Source of the DNA: Bacteroidota bacterium
Lineage (GTDB): Bacteria; Bacteroidota; Bacteroidia; Cytophagales; Cyclobacteriaceae
DNA length: 64,000 nt
Direction: 5' to 3'
Assembly: GCA_018267285.1 (NCBI GenBank)
Contig: JAFDYU010000002.1
Span: 244,099 to 308,098 of the forward strand
Positions 1 to 8,080 of the stretch are shown here, one piece after another. The translations under genes and the position numbers were made by a program. The notes beneath the pieces are model-generated. The model worked only from the letters and a program-made list of their open reading frames with translations. It did not search any database and was not told where the DNA came from. Positions within the stretch are counted from its first letter, which is position 1; every line of letters begins with the position of its first letter.

Positions 1-2045
1 ACAGCAAAAAGATTTGCTTTGTTGATAACGGCAGAAATCTTTACGTGTTGGATATAGCTTCTTCCACTATCAAAAAAATAGATTCCGATGAGTTGTATGT
101 GCCTGGGGCGTTCCGCGAGCAGTTCAGCGATTGGTCGTCCGATTCTAAATGGATAGCCTACACAAAAATCATTGACACAAATTTCAAGAGAGTGTATCTG
201 TATTCTCTGGAGCAAAGCAAATCTTTTCCAATAACTGATGGACTAAGCGATGCCACCGACCCCGTGTTTGATCCCAATGGAAAATTCCTTGTATTCTTTG
301 CCTCCACTGATGCGGGCCCTGTGGTAAACTGGTTTGATCAGTCTAATCAGGACATGAGAGCTACACGCTCTATTTATCTCGTTACCCTGCAGAAAGAAAC
401 GATCTCTCCATTTGCAAAAGAAAGTGACGAAGAAGCTGCCAAAGAAGAAAAGAAAGATGAGCCGAAAAAAGAGGATAAGGCAAAAGACAAAAAAGAAGAA
501 GTAAAAAAAGAGGATGCACTAAAAATTGACTTTGATGGAATGGACAGCCGGATTGTAGACGTCCCGCTCAAAGCCGGGAACTACGGAAGTCTAAGTGTTA
601 CCAAAGACGGAGATCTACTCTATATAAACTTTCCGGCAGATTTCTCTGGCTCCGCTACGTTGCACAAGTACAACCTAAAGAAACGTAAGGACAGCGAAGT
701 AACTTCGATGGATACCTATTCGCTCTCGGCCGATAAAAAGAAAATGATTTATGTAGTTGATCAATCCTGGTACATCAGCAACGCGGGCGAAAAAGGTGAA
801 GCTCCGTTAAACGTTGGGTCGATTGAAGTAAAAATTGATCCGGTATCAGAGTGGGCACAAACATTTGGCGAAGCGTGGCGTATTAACCGCGATTATTTTT
901 ACGACCCCGGCATGCACGGTGCCGACTGGCTTGCCATAAAAAAGAAATACACGCCATTCCTTTCCCACCTCTCCTGCCGAAGTGATCTGAATTTGGTGAT
1001 GCAATGGATGGGAAGCGAATTGGGAGTGGGGCATCATCGCCTGGCCGGAGCCGGAGAAAAACTAAACAACCCGCAAACCGTAAAAGGCGGATTGCTCGGT
1101 GCCGATTTTCAAATTGTAAACGGTCGTTATCAGCTTAAGAAAATTTATGGCGGCCTCAATTGGAACCCGTCTATGCGCTCGCCCCTCACCGAGCCGGGCG
1201 TAAATGCAAACGTGGGCGACTACATTCTTGCCGTGAACGGAAAAGATATTCCGGCTACCGACAACATCTATAAATATTTTGAAGCTACAGCCGGTAAGAT
1301 TGTAGAACTCACCCTGGGGCCGAACACTACGTATACCGGATCGCGAGTAGCAAAAGTAGTGCCCATCGAAAACGAAAGTGCCCTACGCAACCGCGATTGG
1401 ATGGAGGGCAATCTCAAAAAAGTAACCGAAGCCACAAAGGGCCAGGTGGCGTATGTGTATGTTCCTAACACAGCCGAGGCCGGGCACACCTATTTTAAAA
1501 GATATTTTTTCCCGCAAGCCAACCGCAAAGCAATTATTGTGGACGAGCGTTTCAACGGGGGTGGGCAACTGGCAGATTATTATATAGACATACTCCAACG
1601 TCCGTACCAGGCACACTGGAACATGCGCTACGGCAAAGATTTAAAATCTCCGAGTGCTTCTATTCAAGGCCCGAAGGTGATGATCATTGATGAAACAGCC
1701 GGATCGGGTGGCGATATGTTGCCGTGGATGTTCCGGAAATTTAAAGTGGGAACGTTGGTGGGCAAAAGAACGTGGGGAGGATTGGTGGGTGTTCTCGGTT
1801 TCCCCGAGTTTATTGATGGCGCTTCCATCACCGCTCCTAACGTAGGCATCTGGACGAAAGACGGTTTTGTGGTGGAGAACGAGGGTGTGGCACCCGATAT
1901 TGAAGTGGAGCAAACGCCTGCCGAGGTGATTAAAGGAAATGATCCGCAGTTGCAAAAAGCAATCGAAGTAGCGTTAAAAGAATTGGAAAAAAATCCGCAA
2001 ACAGATCCTCAGCGGCCGCCTTACCCGGTGAGGGTGAAGAAGTAA
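1..2045 (+). CDS. Tricorn-like serine protease, C-terminal part (5' end outside window)
   Basis: The reading frame is open from base 3 to the left edge, so the N-terminus lies outside the window; the first visible in-frame start-like codon is a GTG at 45. The visible part holds the end of a PD40/beta-propeller region, a long K/E/D-rich linker (about 410-520), a core domain with a GVGHHR motif (His codons 1032 and 1035), a PDZ-like segment (NVGDYILAVNGK) and a C-terminal S41-type protease domain with NGGGQ and AGSGGD. The presumed nucleophile Ser is the codon at 1704. Tricorn and S41 C-terminal processing peptidases share this layout. In Bacteroidota such proteins usually carry a signal peptide and are thought to degrade peptides in the periplasm. 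The charged linker is common in Bacteroidota versions. A hairpin terminator follows the stop. Confidence 0.87.
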   Translation, partial: SKKICFVDNGRNLYVLDIASSTIKKIDSDELYVPGAFREQFSDWSSDSKWIAYTKIIDTNFKRVYLYSLEQSKSFPITDGLSDATDPVFDPNGKFLVFFASTDAGPVVNWFDQSNQDMRATRSIYLVTLQKETISPFAKESDEEAAKEEKKDEPKKEDKAKDKKEEVKKEDALKIDFDGMDSRIVDVPLKAGNYGSLSVTKDGDLLYINFPADFSGSATLHKYNLKKRKDSEVTSMDTYSLSADKKKMIYVVDQSWYISNAGEKGEAPLNVGSIEVKIDPVSEWAQTFGEAWRINRDYFYDPGMHGADWLAIKKKYTPFLSHLSCRSDLNLVMQWMGSELGVGHHRLAGAGEKLNNPQTVKGGLLGADFQIVNGRYQLKKIYGGLNWNPSMRSPLTEPGVNANVGDYILAVNGKDIPATDNIYKYFEATAGKIVELTLGPNTTYTGSRVAKVVPIENESALRNRDWMEGNLKKVTEATKGQVAYVYVPNTAEAGHTYFKRYFFPQANRKAIIVDERFNGGGQLADYYIDILQRPYQAHWNMRYGKDLKSPSASIQGPKVMIIDETAGSGGDMLPWMFRKFKVGTLVGKRTWGGLVGVLGFPEFIDGASITAPNVGIWTKDGFVVENEGVAPDIEVEQTPAEVIKGNDPQLQKAIEVALKELEKNPQTDPQRPPYPVRVKK

Positions 2046-2050
2046 ATACT

Positions 2051-2083
2051 AAAAGCCCTGAGCCAAAACTCGGGGCTTTTCTT
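2051..2083 (+). terminator. Rho-independent terminator after the tricorn-like gene
   Basis: A 12-bp stem (2051-2062 with 2069-2080, one G-T pair) closes a 6-nt loop, and the right arm ends in a T run. It starts 6 bases after the protease stop codon. The arms begin and end with A and T runs, so it could also serve the convergent minus-strand gene at 2116. Confidence 0.85.
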
Positions 2084-2115
2084 AAACTACTGAGAATTAA
2101 CAATTATAGCCTAAG

Positions 2116-2562
2116 TTAATTACATCCTTCTTTTTCAATCGAAAAAGAAATTGTGCCGATCTTCCATCCATTGTTTCCCTTCAGCATGATAAAGACATCG
2201 ACACCGCAGTGAGAGAATTTATCATTGACCCATAAATCATAAGGAGCCCACACTGTGGCAATTCGTTTATGAATTTCAATTTTTACATCAGCTTCTCTCA
2301 TCCGTTCTTTAACAATATTTTCGGGTTTCAAATTAAAATTCCTGCTCGGGCGGTTGAATATCCGCGCTGAATCTTTGCCATCGACCACGATGCAGTTGAA
2401 AGAATTTTTTACCATGATTTTACTAAATGTAACGGTGTCTTGTTTTTCCAATGCTTCAAAAAACTGATGAGACACTTTTAAAATCTCTTCCTTGTCGGAT
2501 GACTGCGCAACGGCCTGAAGGCGCACCATAATTAATATGATGGCAAATAAGAATTTTTTCAT
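2116..2562 (-). CDS. Secreted NTF2-like (SnoaL/DUF4440-type) protein
   Basis: A 148-residue protein starting at the ATG of MKKFLFAIILIM; a TTG two codons upstream is a less likely start. A signal peptide with a cleavage site near AVAQS is followed by a helix (EEILKVSHQFFEALEKQDT) and then beta strands, ending in WKIGTISFSIEKEG. This is the cone-shaped NTF2-like fold seen in many secreted Bacteroidota proteins annotated as nuclear transport factor 2 family or DUF4440. Such proteins bind small ligands or act as accessory domains, and no catalytic function can be assigned here. It is convergent with the preceding protease gene. The family assignment rests on the pattern only. Confidence 0.7.
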   Translation of the reverse strand: MKKFLFAIILIMVRLQAVAQSSDKEEILKVSHQFFEALEKQDTVTFSKIMVKNSFNCIVVDGKDSARIFNRPSRNFNLKPENIVKERMREADVKIEIHKRIATVWAPYDLWVNDKFSHCGVDVFIMLKGNNGWKIGTISFSIEKEGCN

Positions 2563-2617
2563 ATTCAAAATCAGTTAATTACAAAAAACAGTTACTTCGC
2601 GCGTTGAAAGGTTTTTC

Positions 2618-2625
2618 TAAATTTG
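2618..2625 (+). promoter_or_regulatory. Candidate -7 box (TAnnTTTG) of the DUF4197 gene
   Basis: TAAATTTG matches the Bacteroidota -7 consensus and lies 15 bases before the ATG at 2641. It overlaps the alternative in-frame start at 2623, which favours the ATG at 2641. A clear -33 TTTG is not visible. Confidence 0.4.
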
Positions 2626-2640
2626 TCCAAAATAATCCGT

Positions 2641-3312
2641 ATGAAACAAATTATTTTCATCTTTTTCATCTTTATAGGTTTCAGTACGAATGCGCAATTA
2701 AGTACAACGGATATTGCCAATGGTTTAAAAGAAGCGTTGAACAAGGGCATCACCAAGGCTGCCGACTCGCTTTCGAAAGTGGATGGTTATTTTAAAAACC
2801 CGAAAATCAAAATTCCATTTCCGCCCGATGCACAAAAAATGGAAAGGAAATTGCGCAGCATCGGCTTAGGCGAAGACGTAGATCACTTTATTTTGACGTT
2901 GAACCGCGGTGCCGAAGATGCAGCCATGCAGGCTAAGCCCATCTTCATCGATGCCCTCAAAAAAATGACCATCACCGATGCCGTAGCAATTTTAAAAGGT
3001 CGGCCTGATGCCGCTACCCAATATTTACAAAAGACAACCACCGCACAACTGAAAACTCAGTTCCAGCCGATTATCAAAGCCTCGCTCGACAAAGTGAACG
3101 CCACCAAATATTATAGCCGGTTGGCAAACGAATACGATAAGATTCCGTTTGTTAAAAAAGTAAATCCAAATCTGGCTGCTTACACAACCGATTTAGCAAT
3201 TAAAGGTCTCTTTGTAAAAATTGCGGAAGAAGAAAAAAACATTCGCGCCAACCCTGCGGCTCAAACCACCAGTTTATTGAAAAAAGTTTTTGGATCGATA
3301 ACCAAAAAATAA
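2641..3312 (+). CDS. DUF4197 family secreted protein
   Basis: A 223-residue protein, taking the ATG at 2641 as start because the peptide MKQIIFIFFIFIGFSTNAQ is a typical signal peptide. The mature part is helical, with conserved stretches such as LRSIGLGEDVDHFILTLNR, ITDAVAILKGRPDAATQYL and TKYYSRLANEYDKIPFV. These match the DUF4197 family, whose function is unknown; its members are secreted or periplasmic. The stop is followed after one base by the start of the DUF4160 gene, so these genes are probably co-transcribed. Confidence 0.82.
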   Translation: MKQIIFIFFIFIGFSTNAQLSTTDIANGLKEALNKGITKAADSLSKVDGYFKNPKIKIPFPPDAQKMERKLRSIGLGEDVDHFILTLNRGAEDAAMQAKPIFIDALKKMTITDAVAILKGRPDAATQYLQKTTTAQLKTQFQPIIKASLDKVNATKYYSRLANEYDKIPFVKKVNPNLAAYTTDLAIKGLFVKIAEEEKNIRANPAAQTTSLLKKVFGSITKK

Positions 3313-3313
3313 A

Positions 3314-3547
3314 ATGCCTACAGTTCTTTTAGTGAATGGCTATCGTTTTTTCTTTTATATGAATGAGCTCTTACCTGTTCATATTCATGTTTCAAAAGGC
3401 GGATCTCATGCAAAATTCAATTTGATTCCCGAAATCGAACTAGTACTGAATCGAGGATTTAAAGTGAAAGAATTAAAAGAGGTTGTAACTTTGATCATTG
3501 AACATTACGATTTCTTAATCAAAAAATGGAATGAAACCTTTAATTAG
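3314..3547 (+). CDS. DUF4160 domain protein (possible toxin-antitoxin-like module)
   Basis: A 77-residue protein. The pattern GYRFFFYMNE, PVHIHVSKGG, AKFNLIPEIEL and the C-terminal ELKEVVTLIIEHYDFLIKKWNE is typical of DUF4160. DUF4160 genes very often sit beside DUF2442 genes, and the pair is regarded as a putative toxin-antitoxin-like module; neither activity is established. Here the stop overlaps the start of the DUF2442 gene by 17 bases, which suggests translational coupling. The start lies one base after the DUF4197 stop. Confidence 0.85.
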   Translation: MPTVLLVNGYRFFFYMNELLPVHIHVSKGGSHAKFNLIPEIELVLNRGFKVKELKEVVTLIIEHYDFLIKKWNETFN

Positions 3548-3902
3548 TAAATCGACTTATGCTTTTCTTCAATCCTTTGAAGGTAAAGTTGAGGAGGAAG
3601 CAGCAAACTATATTTCATCAAAAGATGAAATCGATCAGATCATTTCTAATGGAAATTTAGCGATACATAATCTTTTTTTTGATAAGGCGATTGATATTAT
3701 GTTGATTGTTTTAAGTAATGGTAAAATTTTGAAAAGAAAAATATCTGACTTTTCCATTCTTAATAACGCTACTGAAGCTCAGTTAGCCAACTTTAAAATA
3801 GAATGGCTCGGCATTCATTGGATTGATCTCGACTATGATTTGAGTTTAAAAGGATTTTTAGAGTATGAATTAATATTTATTGACAAACCATTTTCACGAT
3901 AA
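3531..3902 (+). CDS. DUF2442 domain protein, partner of DUF4160
   Basis: A 123-residue protein. The C-terminal half contains a long beta region and the sequence GIHWIDLDYDLSLKGFLEYE, close to the GIHWPxLDEDLSxxGLL signature of DUF2442. Many DUF2442 proteins are about 80-90 residues, so the first 40 or so residues (helical, EGKVEEEAANYISSKDEID) are an N-terminal extension. Base composition is clearly more AT-rich than paaN downstream, which hints at separate acquisition. Its TAA stop shares one base with the ATG of paaN. Confidence 0.78.
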   Translation: MKPLISKSTYAFLQSFEGKVEEEAANYISSKDEIDQIISNGNLAIHNLFFDKAIDIMLIVLSNGKILKRKISDFSILNNATEAQLANFKIEWLGIHWIDLDYDLSLKGFLEYELIFIDKPFSR

Positions 3903-5566
3903 TGACACTCTTCTCAAAACACCAGCCCGTTCTCAACAAAGCCATAGAAGCTTTGCACGCGCGCACCTTTTACGCTGCATTTCCGGAGCATCCTGCGCCT
4001 GCTGTTTATGGCGAAACGGCAGATGCCGATGGTCAGGCGAAATTCAAAAATCAGCTCGGCAAAAAATTTGAAGAGTTGAAGCAAACCCATCCGCAAAGTT
4101 GGGGCGGGCAAGAAGAATCGCCTTACACACAAGAAGCATTGACCATTTCCTATCCGTTGTTTTCTTCTGAATCGCTGATTGCCAATTCGAAGAAGGCATT
4201 TCACACGTGGCGAAAAGTTTCTGTTCAAGATCGTGCGGGTATATTGATGGAGTCGTTGGAGCGGGTGAAGAAACGCTTTTTCGAAATCGCCTACGCCACC
4301 ATGCACACCACCGGGCAAGGTTATATGATGGCCTTTCAGGCGAGTGGCCCACATGCGGCCGACCGCGCACTCGAAGCCATCGCAGCAGGCTATGAAGAGC
4401 TGAACCGCTTCCCGGAAAAAGTCATGTGGGACAAACCCATGGGTAAGTTCAACATTCAATTAAATAAAGAGTGGCATGCCGTACCCAAAGGAATTTCGTT
4501 GGTGATCGGATGCTCTACATTCCCCACGTGGAATTCAGTAACGGGAATTTACGGAAGCCTGATGACGGGAAATTCGGTGATCGTAAAACCACATCCGGGA
4601 GCAATTTTACCCATCGCGATTTTCGTTACCGAGATTCAAAACGTGCTGGAAGAAAATCATCTTGATACAACCATTTGCCAACTCGCTGTGGATACATTCG
4701 ATAAAATGATCACCAAAGAATTGGCCGAGCACGCTGAAATAAAATTGATTGACTACACCGGCAACTCTGCTTTTGGTTCTTACCTTGAAGCATTGCCCGG
4801 CAAAACCGTGTTCACAGAAAAAACGGGTGTGAACTCTGTGATTGTTGATTCGGTGGACGATGCCGACAAAGCTGCGGCCAACCTTGCCTTCTCTGTGAAT
4901 TTATACAGCGGGCAGATGTGCACCGCCCCGCAAAATTTTTACATTCCAGCCGAAGGGATTAATTCGCCAGCGGGTAAAATTTCATTCGATGATTTCGCAC
5001 AAAAATTTGTAGCACAGATCAACGGCTTGGTCGACAATCCGAAAGCCGGGCCTTATGTGTTGGGTGCCATTCAAAATAAAAAAACAAGCGAGCGGGTGAT
5101 GGAAGCAGAAAAACTCCCGGGCAATGTAGTGCTCAAATCCAAACGTATTGAAAACCCTCAATTCAAAAACGCGCGCACGTCAACTCCGGTAGTAGTAGAA
5201 ATTGACTCCAACAAAAAAGAAGTTTTCAGTAAGGAGTTGTTTGGGCCCATCGCATTGCTGATCAAAACCAAAAACACGGACGAGTCGATAGCGTTGGCTC
5301 AAGAGATGGCCGTGAAGCACGGGGCAATTTCGTGTGCGGCCTACACCACCAACCCTTCGATAAAAGAAAAAATTGCCGAAGAGATGGCACTTGCCGCCAC
5401 GCCTGTATCTTTTAATTTAACCGGCAGCATCTACATGAACCAAAATGCAGCCTTCTCCGATTTTCACGTAACGGGCGGCAACCCCGCAGGCAACGCGTCC
5501 TTCACCAATCCGGAGTACGTAACCAAACGGTTTACATGGGTGGGACACCGTGAGCCGGTGAAATAG
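3902..5566 (+). CDS. paaN: Phenylacetic acid degradation protein PaaN (aldehyde dehydrogenase superfamily)
   Basis: A 554-residue aldehyde-dehydrogenase-fold protein. The N-terminal region (RTFYAAFPEHPAP, about 20-40) and the internal KGISLVIGCSTFPTWNS and GNSVIVKPHPGAILP segments are characteristic of the PaaN branch. The catalytic Glu306 (FTEKTG) and Cys340 (GQMCTAPQNFY) are both present. PaaN proteins are linked to the aerobic CoA-dependent phenylacetate pathway, where a related dehydrogenase oxidises the ring-opened semialdehyde; the exact step of this branch is less certain. No other paa gene lies nearby. The ATG overlaps the stop of the DUF2442 gene by one base. Confidence 0.88.
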   Translation: MTLFSKHQPVLNKAIEALHARTFYAAFPEHPAPAVYGETADADGQAKFKNQLGKKFEELKQTHPQSWGGQEESPYTQEALTISYPLFSSESLIANSKKAFHTWRKVSVQDRAGILMESLERVKKRFFEIAYATMHTTGQGYMMAFQASGPHAADRALEAIAAGYEELNRFPEKVMWDKPMGKFNIQLNKEWHAVPKGISLVIGCSTFPTWNSVTGIYGSLMTGNSVIVKPHPGAILPIAIFVTEIQNVLEENHLDTTICQLAVDTFDKMITKELAEHAEIKLIDYTGNSAFGSYLEALPGKTVFTEKTGVNSVIVDSVDDADKAAANLAFSVNLYSGQMCTAPQNFYIPAEGINSPAGKISFDDFAQKFVAQINGLVDNPKAGPYVLGAIQNKKTSERVMEAEKLPGNVVLKSKRIENPQFKNARTSTPVVVEIDSNKKEVFSKELFGPIALLIKTKNTDESIALAQEMAVKHGAISCAAYTTNPSIKEKIAEEMALAATPVSFNLTGSIYMNQNAAFSDFHVTGGNPAGNASFTNPEYVTKRFTWVGHREPVK

Positions 5567-5613
5567 TTCGATGCGCTAATTTCGAAAACAAAAAAATGTA
5601 GCTGAAAAATCGA

Positions 5614-6423
5614 ATGGACAAAATCAAACTGAATGACATATTACAACTGACAGATTTAGAAAATGTAAAAATTAGATTCATCACCATGTCGGGTGCTAAA
5701 TGGAGTCCTATAGAAATATTTAAGAATACTGGTGTTGATAAGTTGCTTGATGATCATTACTGGAATTATGAAAGACAGAAATCTTACAAAGAAGGTCAAA
5801 TCACAGTTGGACTTGCCAGGATAGAAAATAACTTGTGGCTACTGTTCCATATTGGAAAAGTGACTAAAGACCTTAACAAACTAAATGCTATTGGCTACGA
5901 GTATGAGATACTATCCGAATATAAGAAGTATTTTGGAAGATTGATTGTTCGGTACAAAAACAAGGCACAGACGTTGGTTCGTCTTGCTAATTCAGTAATA
6001 GAAGAATGTGAAGTTGCCCAAATTCTGCCAGACATATTTGATAACGACCTGTTTCCGGGTTACGATAAAATAAATCTTTCATGGAACGAAATGTCCAAAG
6101 TAATTGAAAAAGACTCTTGGAAAACAGCTTTACAAAATCAAAAAGGAGTTTACCTGATTACAGACATATCTAATGGAAAAAAATATGTTGGCTCAGCTTA
6201 TGGGGAGAATATGATTTTAGGACGTTGGCAATCGTACGTTAAAAACGGTCACGGTGGTAATGTTGGTCTAAAAGTTTTTGATTTTGATTATATCAAAACA
6301 AATTTTTACTATTCAATTTTAGATATTTTCAAATCAACTGCTGACGACCGAACCATTCTTGAAAGGGAAAGTTGGTGGAAAGTTGTTTTGCAAAGTAGAG
6401 AATTTGGATACAATGAGAATTGA
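5614..6423 (+). CDS. GIY-YIG nuclease family protein
   Basis: A 269-residue protein. The C-terminal third carries a GIY-YIG domain: GVYLITD (GIY position), KKYVGSAYG (YIG position), the downstream Arg in GRW, the catalytic-type Glu in LERESWW and an Asn near the C-terminus (YNEN). The N-terminal 170 residues are a separate region seen in some stand-alone GIY-YIG proteins of restriction-like or unknown function. The gene is markedly more AT-rich than paaN and has no operon partner, which suggests horizontal transfer. The ATG at 5614 is the first start in the frame; the substrate is unknown. Confidence 0.8.
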   Translation: MDKIKLNDILQLTDLENVKIRFITMSGAKWSPIEIFKNTGVDKLLDDHYWNYERQKSYKEGQITVGLARIENNLWLLFHIGKVTKDLNKLNAIGYEYEILSEYKKYFGRLIVRYKNKAQTLVRLANSVIEECEVAQILPDIFDNDLFPGYDKINLSWNEMSKVIEKDSWKTALQNQKGVYLITDISNGKKYVGSAYGENMILGRWQSYVKNGHGGNVGLKVFDFDYIKTNFYYSILDIFKSTADDRTILERESWWKVVLQSREFGYNEN

Positions 6424-6443
6424 AAACTATCACATTTTAATAA

Positions 6444-6899
6444 ATGAAAATCCTAATAAGTTTAATCCTGCTAATACTTTTTCGCTGTTCTCCGAAAGAC
6501 AACACGGAACAAGGAGCAACCTACATTGATCCATCGCCCAGAGGATACTCGCAAGCCGTGGAATATAATTTTGGAAATGCTAAAATGGTGTTCATCTCCG
6601 GTCAGGTGGCGGTTACTGAAAACGGTGAACTCGTGGGCAAAGGAGACTTAGGAAAACAAACCGAACAAGTATTTCAAAACATTAAAGCCCGGGTCGAAAA
6701 AGCAGGCGGGCACCTAAAAGACGTTGTTAAAATTGATGCGTATTTTACCGACCTTTCAAAAATCGACCTGTTCCGAAAAGAAATTAAAAAAGTCTTTGAT
6801 CCTAAAACACCACCCTCTTGCACCGTTGTTCAAATAGAAAGGCTGGTGAATGAAGATTTTCTAATTGAAATCAATGCTATTGCTGTTGTAAAAAACTGA
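6444..6899 (+). CDS. Rid (YjgF/YER057c/UK114) family protein with N-terminal hydrophobic segment
   Basis: A 151-residue protein. After a hydrophobic N-terminus ending FRCSPKD (an imperfect lipobox, so export is likely but lipidation uncertain), the Rid fold is recognisable from YSQAVEYN, VFISGQVAVTENGELVGKGD, QTEQVFQNIKARVEKAGGHLKDVVKIDAYF and the C-terminal FLIEINAIAVV. RidA enzymes deaminate reactive enamines and imines using a conserved Arg in a PxRS segment. Here the matching segment reads TPPSCTVVQIERL, so that Arg appears to be missing. This points to a non-RidA subgroup with another role. Confidence 0.85.
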   Translation: MKILISLILLILFRCSPKDNTEQGATYIDPSPRGYSQAVEYNFGNAKMVFISGQVAVTENGELVGKGDLGKQTEQVFQNIKARVEKAGGHLKDVVKIDAYFTDLSKIDLFRKEIKKVFDPKTPPSCTVVQIERLVNEDFLIEINAIAVVKN

Positions 6900-6936
6900 G
6901 GGCTTCAAAGCCAATCCTTGCAAAGAAATAAAATTT

Positions 6937-7977
6937 CTATTTTTTCAACTCACTCTGAAGTACACTATAACTTGCTTTGATGGAGCCATCATATTTCTTG
7001 AGGCCCAGCGAAGACATAAATTCATAAAAATTCTGCCCTGCTGTTTGGCCGGTAATTGTTTGCACATAGGCGGCATCCCAATCGCGGTATTTAAAAAAAC
7101 TAACGAATGGAAAATGTGCCGAGCCTTGTGCTTTGAGTTGTGCAAATGAATTTGAAAGAAAATCCGACTGTTTTTGTTCGCTGCTGCCAAGCACTGTACT
7201 TGACGGATAGCCCCACTCCTGCACCACCACAGGTTTGCCCGCTGCCAACACAATCATTTTAGCTACATCGTCTTTAACACTGGCCGGATCGTTCACCATG
7301 AAATTATTTCCGGTGGGATAGTACGTCAGTGCTACCACATCCATGTTCGTATTTAATAACTTTACCTGATCGGCAGCTATGACCGATGCACCCGAAAATG
7401 TAGTGGTGACACCAACCTGAATATTCGGTTTGATGGACCTCAAGTAAGAGCGTGCATCCTCCACTAAGCTGATGTATGCCGGCCATTCGGAAGGATGCGT
7501 GGAAAAATAAGTATCTACTTCGTTGCCGAGTGCAACGTACTTCACGTTATCGTTCAGTTGATCTTTGATGGCATCGACCAGCGCGTGGAAACGATCTTTC
7601 ACCGCAGGGTCATCAAACGGCAGGTTGATGATATCTGCAGGCATAGTCCTTTTGTTAATTGCCACAATGGGGATGTTCAAAAAAATAGATTCGAAGCCAA
7701 TCGTTTTCAACGCTTCGAGCCCAAAATAGGGATTAGAGATTGATGAAAGATTATACGTAGAGCCCGTAGGGTTTAAACTTCCCCAGGGTGCGGCCGTTTG
7801 TGCGCCTCGTGCCCCTAAGGAGTAAACCGCATGGTATTCGGTGGTATAATTACTGAGCGGCTCGCTGGCAGATAGATTGGTGTTTAGAGATACAACTCCC
7901 GAAAAAGTGACGGGTGAAGGCGTGTTATTCTTGCTGCAAGAAAATAACAACAACGAACAAAACAGGATGTGTTTCAT
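6937..7977 (-). CDS. Glycoside hydrolase-like lipoprotein (clan GH-A TIM barrel)
   Basis: About 346 residues from the ATG of MKHILFCSLLLFSCSKNN, a clear lipoprotein signal with lipidated Cys; longer in-frame starts reach 8052 but would run into the hairpin at 8020-8062. The mature part looks like a retaining (beta/alpha)8 glycosidase of clan GH-A: ALGNEVD with acid/base-type Glu153, and VVQEWGYPS with nucleophile-type Glu254. Sequence between them (VDVVALTYYPTGNNF) recalls GH53 endo-galactanases and related families, but the family cannot be fixed by eye. It is probably an outer-membrane-anchored enzyme. The neighbours are not polysaccharide genes. Confidence 0.68.
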   Translation of the reverse strand: MKHILFCSLLLFSCSKNNTPSPVTFSGVVSLNTNLSASEPLSNYTTEYHAVYSLGARGAQTAAPWGSLNPTGSTYNLSSISNPYFGLEALKTIGFESIFLNIPIVAINKRTMPADIINLPFDDPAVKDRFHALVDAIKDQLNDNVKYVALGNEVDTYFSTHPSEWPAYISLVEDARSYLRSIKPNIQVGVTTTFSGASVIAADQVKLLNTNMDVVALTYYPTGNNFMVNDPASVKDDVAKMIVLAAGKPVVVQEWGYPSSTVLGSSEQKQSDFLSNSFAQLKAQGSAHFPFVSFFKYRDWDAAYVQTITGQTAGQNFYEFMSSLGLKKYDGSIKASYSVLQSELKK

Positions 7978-8019
7978 AACCATGTTTGTTTCTATTGTTA
8001 AAGGTACAATTAAAAATGA

Positions 8020-8062
8020 TTGTGCCCGTGTGGTTGTGTCGCAAACAACCACACGGGCACAA
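8020..8062 (-). terminator. Perfect 18-bp inverted repeat, probable terminator
   Basis: Bases 8020-8037 are the exact reverse complement of 8045-8062, with a 7-nt loop. It lies 18 bases downstream of the stop of the minus-strand S9 peptidase gene, and in that direction is followed by a short T-rich stretch. A terminator is the simplest explanation. It also sits just upstream of the glycosidase gene and would separate the two transcripts. Confidence 0.75.
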
Positions 8063-8080
8063 CCTAATCCATATTAATTA

